This document shows positions 30,690-34,847 of a stretch of DNA of 34,847 bases, piece by piece. The notes beneath the pieces were generated by a model. It was given only the letters and a program-made list of their open reading frames with translations. It searched no databases and had not been told where the DNA came from. Each line of letters opens with the position of its first letter. Position 1 is the stretch's first letter. A program made the position numbers and the translations under genes. Source of the stretch: Flavobacteriales bacterium (GTDB lineage: Bacteria > Bacteroidota > Bacteroidia > Flavobacteriales_E > Vicingaceae); assembly GCA_002706365.1 (NCBI GenBank), contig PALM01000015.1, forward strand, positions 1 through 34,847, written 5' to 3'.

Positions 30690-31244
30690 TTAAAATATTA
30701 ATGGAAATATTAAATGCACCATTACTAAACCTCCAATAAAGAATCCTATAACGGCTATTAGAGAAGGTAACTGCAGTGCACTTAATCCTGAAATGGCATG
30801 GCCGGAAGTACACCCACCGGCATAACGACTACCAAAGCCGATTAGCAGCCCTGCAATGATCAAGATCACGATCACAAAAGGGTCCGACATAGCTTCTGCT
30901 CCAAAAAGCTCTTCGGGTAAATAGTTTTGATTTACACTTTCGAAGCCCAATCCTTGGAGTTTTTCGCTCACATTCTCTTCTAGAACTACCGTATTCTCTT
31001 TGGTCAAGTAGTTTGATGCTACAAAACCACCGATTAGTACTCCAAGAGCTACAACAAGGTTCCAACGGTAATCTTTCCAGTCGATATCGAAGAAACTGTG
31101 TTTCTTTCCCGCTCCGCAGATGGTGCAAAGGGTTCGAAGGTTCGACGACATACCAAAACGTTTCCCCATCATCAATAGGAGAAACATGATTAAAGCAATT
31201 AAAGGTCCCGACACATACCATGGCCAGGTTCCGTAAATATCCAT
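30690..31244 (-). CDS. YeeE/YedE family sulfur transporter half
   Basis: A 184-residue inner membrane protein. The YeeE/YedE signature is GFGSRYAGGCTSGHAISGLS (136-155) with Cys145, matching the conserved cysteine of thiosulfate transporters. An additional pair, Cys40 and Cys43 (RTLCTICGAGKKH), lies just after the first helix on the predicted cytoplasmic side and could bind metal or carry sulfur. The protein pairs with the DUF6691 product. A strong terminator hairpin ends about 15 bases before its start codon, so its expression probably depends on readthrough from the persulfide dioxygenase gene. Confidence 0.9.
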   Translation of the reverse strand: MDIYGTWPWYVSGPLIALIMFLLLMMGKRFGMSSNLRTLCTICGAGKKHSFFDIDWKDYRWNLVVALGVLIGGFVASNYLTKENTVVLEENVSEKLQGLGFESVNQNYLPEELFGAEAMSDPFVIVILIIAGLLIGFGSRYAGGCTSGHAISGLSALQLPSLIAVIGFFIGGLVMVHLIFPLIF

Positions 31245-31258
31245 TCTTATAAAATTTT

Positions 31259-31302
31259 AAAAAAAAGAACCCCGTTCCGGCCAATGGCCAGATCAGGATT
31301 CT
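31259..31302 (-). terminator. Strong intrinsic terminator between the CstB-like gene and the YeeE gene
   Basis: On the minus strand: a 17-position stem (31302-31286 with 31282-31266; 3 G-U pairs, 1 mismatch), 3-base loop, followed by eight T residues. It lies inside the sulfur gene cluster, 18 bases after one stop codon and about 15 before the next start codon, so it may act as a partial terminator that sets the ratio of enzyme to transporter. Confidence 0.85.
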
Positions 31303-31320
31303 ACTATGTAAATTGATTAA

Positions 31321-32727
31321 TTAAGCAGTAGCTGCCTTTCCGCTTTCAGTCTTGACTCCTTCAGTCACTTTAAGCTTATCGAAACCACCTTCTACATTCA
31401 CCAGATTGTGCATTCCTCTGCTCTTCAAAATAGAAGAAGCGATCACAGATCTATATCCACCGGCACAATGCAAGTAGAACTTTTCGTCTGACGGGAATTC
31501 TGCTAGATGATCATTCAAGTAATCTAGTGGAGTATTCTCTGCATCCACCACATGATTGGTGTCGTATTCACTACACTTTCTCACATCAAAAACAGGAATC
31601 TCACTTTCGTTAATTCTCTTGGCAAATTCCTCTGGAGAAATCGACTCTATAGAATCGATCTCTTTGCCGGCAGCTTTCCAAGCCTCTACTCCACCTTTTA
31701 GGTATCCGAAAGTCTTATCGAAACCAACTCTTGAAAGACGGGTTACAGCTTCTTTCTCCTTACCTTCTGGAGTAACCAAAAGAATTGGCTGCTCTGTGTC
31801 TTTGATCAAGGCACCTACCCATGGAGCAAAGCCTCCGTGAAGTCCGATAAAGATCGAACGTGGCACATGTCCTTTAACAAAGTCATCTTCATGTCTTACA
31901 TCCAAAACAATTGCACCTGTTTCGTTGGCTGCAGTTTCAAATGTATCAGGATCCATTGCTGTTTCACCTCTTTCTAAAACATCGTCGATATTCTCATACC
32001 CCTCTTTGTTCATCTTCACATTCAATGGGAAGTATGCAGGAGGAGGCAATAGTCCATCGGTAACTTCTTTGATGAACTGCTCCTTGCTCATATCTCTCAA
32101 TGCGTAATTGGTAGCTTTTTGATTTCCAAGGGTGTCAACAGTATCTGTACTCATATTCTTCCCACATGCAGAACCTGCACCGTGAGCCGGATATACAGTA
32201 AGATCATCTGATAAAGGCATGATCTTCGTTCTCAAGCTATCGTAAAGCATTCCAGCTAATTCTTCTTGAGTCATGCTAGCAGCTTTCTGGGCAAGATCAG
32301 GTCTTCCAACATCACCTAAGAATAAAGTATCTCCAGTAAAGATGGCGTGATCCTTTCCGTTTTCGTCCTTCAAAAGGTAAGTTGAACTCTCCATGGTATG
32401 ACCAGGAGTGTGTAGCACCTTGATGGTCAGTTTTCCAACTTTGAACTCTTGTCCGTCTTCAGCGATGATCGCATCAAATGAAGGATTTGCTGTAGGACCG
32501 TAAATGATATCCGCTCCTGTCTTTTCAGCCAAACTCACATGGCCAGACACAAAATCAGCATGGAAATGAGTTTCAAGAATATACTTGATCTTCGCTCCAT
32601 TCTCTTCTGCTTTCTTGATATAAGGTTCAACTTCTCTCAATGGATCAATGATGGCTGCTTCGCCTTCACTTTGGATGTAATAAGCTCCTTGAGCTAGACA
32701 TCCGGTATAAATTTGCTCGATTTTCAT
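31321..32727 (-). CDS. CstB-like persulfide dioxygenase-sulfurtransferase fusion (MBL fold plus two rhodanese domains)
   Basis: A 468-residue cytoplasmic enzyme. An ETHE1-type metallo-beta-lactamase domain spans about 1-235: THFHADFVSGH (54-59 core), TPGHTMESS (His110), GDTLFLGDVGRPDL (Asp133) and YPAHGAGSACG (His182). These are the non-haem iron ligands that oxidise glutathione, CoA or bacillithiol persulfide to sulfite. The rhodanese-homology domain at about 255-355 has no cysteine in its loop (LLVTPEGKEKE), so it is a pseudo-rhodanese. The second rhodanese domain at about 360-460 has the active loop HCAGGYRS (Cys421). This layout is that of Staphylococcus CstB. The ATG at 32727 was chosen over a TTG seven codons upstream. 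The usual third His of the HxHxDH motif is Phe here. Confidence 0.93.
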   Translation of the reverse strand: MKIEQIYTGCLAQGAYYIQSEGEAAIIDPLREVEPYIKKAEENGAKIKYILETHFHADFVSGHVSLAEKTGADIIYGPTANPSFDAIIAEDGQEFKVGKLTIKVLHTPGHTMESSTYLLKDENGKDHAIFTGDTLFLGDVGRPDLAQKAASMTQEELAGMLYDSLRTKIMPLSDDLTVYPAHGAGSACGKNMSTDTVDTLGNQKATNYALRDMSKEQFIKEVTDGLLPPPAYFPLNVKMNKEGYENIDDVLERGETAMDPDTFETAANETGAIVLDVRHEDDFVKGHVPRSIFIGLHGGFAPWVGALIKDTEQPILLVTPEGKEKEAVTRLSRVGFDKTFGYLKGGVEAWKAAGKEIDSIESISPEEFAKRINESEIPVFDVRKCSEYDTNHVVDAENTPLDYLNDHLAEFPSDEKFYLHCAGGYRSVIASSILKSRGMHNLVNVEGGFDKLKVTEGVKTESGKAATA

Positions 32728-32834
32728 TGCTTCGTTCTTTAATTTCAATTATGTATTCTAAATTTTAATTCTTTACTCAATTTCCTATTGTGAGTTCGGA
32801 GTTTCGTGCTTGAAGTAAGGCTCTTAATAGTCAT

Positions 32835-32883
32835 CCTTACTCCTTACTCCTTACTCCTTACTCCTTACTCCTTATTCCTTACT
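32835..32883. repeat. Seven-copy perfect heptamer array, CCTTACT
   Basis: Seven contiguous units at 32835-32883, six identical (CCTTACT) and one CCTTATT. It is the longest and least diverged heptamer array in the window, so probably the youngest. Confidence 0.92.
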
Positions 32884-32954
32884 CCAAATCTTTTGTTTTT
32901 ACTTCCCTTTCCTATTATATCGTATTCTGTTTTTTTAATTCCTTTTTAGTGTGG

Positions 32955-33043
32955 GCCGATAGCCGATAGCCGAAATCTCGGATTTTCATATTTCATATCT
33001 CATATTTGTCTAGGTTCTAGGCTCTAGATTCTAGATTCTCATC
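32955..33043. repeat. Three heptamer families end to end
   Basis: GCCGATA, GCCGATA, GCCGAAA (32955-32975); TTTCATA, TTTCATA, TCTCATA (32984-33004); TCTAGGT, TCTAGGC, TCTAGAT, TCTAGAT, TCTCATC (33009-33043). The last array stops 3 bases from the TauE stop codon. Confidence 0.88.
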
Positions 33044-33046
33044 ATC

Positions 33047-33835
33047 CTAACCAACTTCTTTATAAATAATGAAAATTGCCATCACAAGTACAAAGTACCC
33101 AAAGGCCTTTTTCAGTTTCTTTCCTTCGATCCACTTGTTCAGATAGATTCCCAGGAAGATCCCAATGATGGAAAATGCTGAGAACTTCAATAGGAACATC
33201 CAATCGATCTGCAAGTTTTCTACATCCCCAATGAATCCGATCAGCGATTTTACTGCAATGATCAAAAGGGATGTTGCTACTGCTTTCTTCATTGGCAAGC
33301 CTGCGAGCAATACCAATGCCGGGATGATCAAAAATCCTCCACCTGCACCCACTATTCCCGTTAGCAAACCAACTCCTGCGCCTTCTAAAATTACCCAGAA
33401 AGCTTTACCCTTGACCTCTTTCTTTTGATCTAGTTCATCTTTCTTATTTCTAATCATAGAAAATGCAGCCAGCAACATGATGATCGCAAAAAATACCATG
33501 ATACCAAAGTCTTTACTTACTTCATATCCACCAAGAGTGAATAAGGTATCCGGTAAAGCAGGCATAATGTACTTTCTGGCAATATAAACTGCGATAAAGG
33601 CGGGAATCGAAAAGAGTATTGCTACTTTATAATCGATAAGTCCTTTAGTTGAATTTCGAATAGCTCCTGTTAAAGCTGTCAATCCTACAACAAAAAGCGA
33701 ATATGCCGTAGCTTGCATTGGGTCTATACCTAATAAATAGACAAATACCGGAACAGTTAGAATTGAACCTCCACCTCCTATGAGTCCGAGGACAACTCCA
33801 ATTATCAATGCTGCTATAAAACCTGCTATTTCCAT
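33047..33835 (-). CDS. TauE/SafE family permease
   Basis: A 262-residue inner membrane protein with about eight helices and the internal duplication of the family: GLIGGGGSILTVPVFVYLLG (18-37 region) and, in the second half, GIVGAGGGFLIIPALVLLAG followed by KKAVATSLLIIAVKS. Relatives export sulfite, sulfoacetate or other organosulfonates, and similar genes accompany persulfide dioxygenases. Export of sulfite formed by the CstB-like enzyme is the likely role (inference). A -7 element (TAACTTTG, minus strand, 33860-33853) lies 17 bases before the start codon, with a 5-4-5 inverted repeat at the usual class II activator position upstream. Confidence 0.92.
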   Translation of the reverse strand: MEIAGFIAALIIGVVLGLIGGGGSILTVPVFVYLLGIDPMQATAYSLFVVGLTALTGAIRNSTKGLIDYKVAILFSIPAFIAVYIARKYIMPALPDTLFTLGGYEVSKDFGIMVFFAIIMLLAAFSMIRNKKDELDQKKEVKGKAFWVILEGAGVGLLTGIVGAGGGFLIIPALVLLAGLPMKKAVATSLLIIAVKSLIGFIGDVENLQIDWMFLLKFSAFSIIGIFLGIYLNKWIEGKKLKKAFGYFVLVMAIFIIYKEVG

Positions 33836-33852
33836 TTGTCTTATTTACACGA

Positions 33853-33860
33853 CAAAGTTA
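33853..33860 (-). promoter_or_regulatory. -7 promoter element of the TauE/SafE gene
   Basis: TAACTTTG on the minus strand, a full match to TAnnTTTG. No TTG lies 19-21 bases upstream, which suits a promoter that needs an activator. Confidence 0.65.
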
Positions 33861-33882
33861 AAAAGGAAGTATAGCCTAAAAA

Positions 33883-33896
33883 GTAACCTTTGTTAC
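33883..33896 (-). promoter_or_regulatory. Candidate operator GTAAC-CTTT-GTTAC
   Basis: A perfect 5-4-5 inverted repeat, the geometry of Crp/Fnr-family sites. Its centre is 36.5 bases from the last base of the -7 element, close to -41.5/-42.5 from the predicted transcript start, as for class II activation. The adjacent regulator gene ends at 33893, so the site overlaps its last codons. Confidence 0.6.
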
Positions 33897-34525
33897 ACTG
33901 TTTGATAATAGATTCGGTTGCGTTCAAGCTTAAGCATACCTTCCTTTTCTAAAGCTTTGAGTAGTCGAGAAATAACTACTCTTGATGAATTCAATGCGCG
34001 TGCAATTTCTTTGTGTGTTTTTCGAATTTCACCATTTTCATTCAAGCTTGCCTCATGCTCTAGATACTCCAATAGACGTTCATCAAGCTTTTTGAATGCG
34101 ATCTTATCTATAGTATTGATCAATTCCATCATTCTTTGATGGTATGATTCCAACACATAATTCCTCCAGCTATCGTATTTACTGCTCCACTCTTCCATTT
34201 TTTCAACTGGAATGAATAGGATCTGACTATCCATCTCGGCTTCTGCTTCAATTTCAGATCTTTTTTGACCTAGACAGCAATTGAGCGTCATGGCACAAGT
34301 TTCTCCTTCTCCTAAATAATACATCAGCAATTCATCTCCATTATCATCAATACGGTAAACACGGATCAAGCCATTCAAAAGAATAGGAATACTTCTAATT
34401 ACATGTCCGGCTTGCACTATGGTTTCTCCAGCTTTAAAAGTCTTGAACTTGCCTTCTCTTTCTATTTCCTCCATTAATTCTGGTTCAAAACCCAAGGAAA
34501 AATTCTTCAACTGCTCTTTCGTCAT
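33893..34525 (-). CDS. Crp/Fnr family transcription regulator with sensor-domain cysteines
   Basis: A 210-residue DNA-binding regulator. The cyclic-nucleotide-binding-type beta-roll covers about 10-115 (FKAGETIVQAG, then SIPILLNGLIRVYR, then DELLMYYLGEGETC). The dimer helix is about 118-145. The winged helix-turn-helix is at about 168-200 (THKEIARALNSSRVVISRLLKALEKEG). Cys77, Cys83 and Cys84 lie in ETCAMTLNCCLGQ, where true Crp has its cAMP phosphate-binding cassette. This is not the Fnr N-terminal four-cysteine cluster, so neither a 4Fe-4S Fnr nor a cAMP sensor is indicated. Given the sulfur genes downstream, a persulfide or redox sensor is likely but not shown. It is the first gene of the leftward cluster. 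Confidence 0.92.
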   Translation of the reverse strand: MTKEQLKNFSLGFEPELMEEIEREGKFKTFKAGETIVQAGHVIRSIPILLNGLIRVYRIDDNGDELLMYYLGEGETCAMTLNCCLGQKRSEIEAEAEMDSQILFIPVEKMEEWSSKYDSWRNYVLESYHQRMMELINTIDKIAFKKLDERLLEYLEHEASLNENGEIRKTHKEIARALNSSRVVISRLLKALEKEGMLKLERNRIYYQTV

Positions 34526-34551
34526 CTATAAAATGAATCTAATGTTAAATC

Positions 34552-34570
34552 TCAATCTCTTTTAGATTGA
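34552..34570 (-). promoter_or_regulatory. Inverted repeat TCAATCT-N5-AGATTGA in the regulator leader
   Basis: A perfect 7-bp inverted repeat with a 5-base centre, 27-45 bases upstream of the regulator start codon. It could be an RNA hairpin in the leader or an autoregulatory operator. Confidence 0.45.
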
Positions 34571-34574
34571 AAAC

Positions 34575-34586
34575 TGATATATATCA
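34575..34586. promoter_or_regulatory. Candidate Crp/Fnr-type operator TGATATATATCA
   Basis: A perfect palindrome with the TGA-N6-TCA core shared by Crp and Fnr sites. Its centre is 35.5 bases from the last base of the universal stress gene -7 element, giving a class II activator position. It also lies upstream of the regulator gene itself. Confidence 0.6.
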
Positions 34587-34616
34587 TTGAATAATCTTCT
34601 TTTTTTATTCAATTTG
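34587..34616 (+). promoter_or_regulatory. Near-consensus promoter of the universal stress protein gene
   Basis: TTG (34587-34589), 19 bases, TCAATTTG (34609-34616; one mismatch to TAnnTTTG). The -7 element overlaps another perfect inverted repeat, AATTTGG-TAGT-CCAAATT (34611-34628), that could host a repressor. The same region read on the minus strand gives TAAATTTG (34630-34623), a possible -7 for the regulator gene. Confidence 0.55.
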
Positions 34617-34635
34617 GTAGTCCAAATTTAGCCAT

Positions 34636-34847
34636 ATGAAACGCATTGTTATTCCAACCGATTTTTCTGAGAATTCTATTCACGCAATCGACTTTGCAGT
34701 GCATAAATTAGGAGATGACGACTGTAAATTCACTATTGTACATGTTTACCAAATACCACAAGGTGGACAAAGCGGATTGTTCTATTTATTAGAAGAGATG
34801 CACAAACAGGCAACTTCTGATATGGAAGAGCTCATGGAGAAACTCTC
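34636..34847 (+). CDS. Universal stress protein, N-terminal part (cut by the window end)
   Basis: The first 70 codons are in the window and the frame is open at the right edge. The start MKRIVIPTDFSENSIHAIDFA is the standard UspA-fold first strand and helix with the conserved Asp of the nucleotide-binding site (PTDFS), followed by FTIVHVYQIP as strand two. It is a cytoplasmic stress-related nucleotide-binding protein. It is transcribed divergently from the Crp/Fnr regulator across 110 bases holding three inverted repeats, so it may belong to the same regulon. Confidence 0.93.
   Translation, partial: MKRIVIPTDFSENSIHAIDFAVHKLGDDDCKFTIVHVYQIPQGGQSGLFYLLEEMHKQATSDMEELMEKL

Larger units (their letters stand above)
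32728..33046. other. Intergenic repeat region within the sulfur cluster, 319 bases
   Basis: No gene is supported. It contains a CCTTACT array (32835-32883) and a run of three different heptamer families (32955-33043). No TAnnTTTG promoter with good spacing was found for the CstB-like gene on the minus strand, so that gene may be read from the TauE promoter or from a promoter I could not recognise. Confidence 0.7.

Noticed and set aside
30829-31284. Minus-strand frame of 151 codons overlapping the YeeE gene
   Set aside because: Same strand but another frame than the YeeE/YedE signature; it starts inside the terminator hairpin and has no recognisable domain.
31321-32727. Inactive MBL domain because HxHxDH reads HFHADF
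   Set aside because: The mononuclear iron site of ETHE1-type dioxygenases uses the first His, a later His and an Asp, all present; the last position of the motif belongs to the second metal site, which these enzymes do not use.
32835-32883. CRISPR array
   Set aside because: Units are contiguous 7-mers without spacers, and no cas genes are present.
33893-34525. True Fnr with a 4Fe-4S cluster
   Set aside because: The N-terminal cysteine set of Fnr is missing; the three cysteines lie in the beta-roll instead.
1-34847. tRNA, rRNA, riboswitch, insertion sequence or phage genes
   Set aside because: Looked for on both strands by eye; no cloverleaf, conserved rRNA segment, aptamer core, transposase or phage structural gene was recognised.

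Overview
The window looks like chromosomal DNA of a Bacteroidota bacterium, most likely a marine-type Flavobacteriales lineage (Cryomorphaceae/Schleiferiaceae-like by gene content; this placement is inference). Supporting signs are a protein with a C-terminal type IX secretion (T9SS type A) sorting domain, DUF2490 and BatD-like proteins, S9 peptidases with Bacteroidota-style signal peptides, start codons that mostly lack Shine-Dalgarno sequences, and several matches to the Bacteroidota sigma-factor promoter (TTTG, about 19 bases, TAnnTTTG). The DNA is AT-rich. No rRNA, tRNA, insertion sequence, prophage or CRISPR array was seen.

Layout. 1-9136 is a loosely packed accessory stretch: a T9SS-exported protein with an excellent intrinsic terminator, a DUF2490 outer-membrane-type protein divergent from a DUF1648 membrane protein, a YdeI-family protein, an alpha/beta hydrolase, a short BatD-like protein and a large S9 peptidase. 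9563-14333 is a leftward run of hutH, hisS and ettA. 14425-17445 runs rightward with a retropepsin-like RimB protease, RimK, a zinc-dependent AstE/aspartoacylase-like enzyme and a short SSB. An alpha-oxoamine synthase (serine palmitoyltransferase type) follows from its own consensus promoter. Two leftward genes (CNNM/CBS membrane protein, GlcD-like FAD oxidase) precede a rightward group: a DPP4-type dipeptidyl peptidase, two adjacent POT peptide transporters, a GT-C-like membrane protein and a GH109-like oxidoreductase-fold lipoprotein. 30249-34525 is a leftward sulfur island: Crp/Fnr regulator, TauE/SafE permease, a CstB-like persulfide dioxygenase-rhodanese fusion, a YeeE/YedE transporter half and a DUF6691 partner. 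A universal stress protein gene, cut by the window end, diverges from the regulator.

How the genes fit together. DPP4 plus two POT carriers form an apparent peptide-scavenging group: the peptidase trims peptides outside the inner membrane and the carriers import di- and tripeptides. RimK (adds glutamate to ribosomal protein S6), RimB (a protease known to act in the same system) and the AstE-like enzyme look like a writer with one or two erasers. The sulfur island combines persulfide oxidation and sulfur transfer, thiosulfate-type uptake and sulfite/sulfonate-type export, with a regulator that carries a three-cysteine cluster in its sensor domain. Inverted repeats sit at the expected activator position in front of both the permease gene and the universal stress gene.

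The strongest unexplained signal is in the non-coding DNA. Nearly every longer intergenic gap carries short tandem arrays with a period of exactly 7 bases, built from many unrelated heptamers, sometimes several families end to end. One pair forms a 31-bp hairpin, and two arrays lie inside coding sequence (hisS and the GT-C-like gene). Larger mosaic hairpin elements sharing a 32-base end are also dispersed in the first 6 kb.
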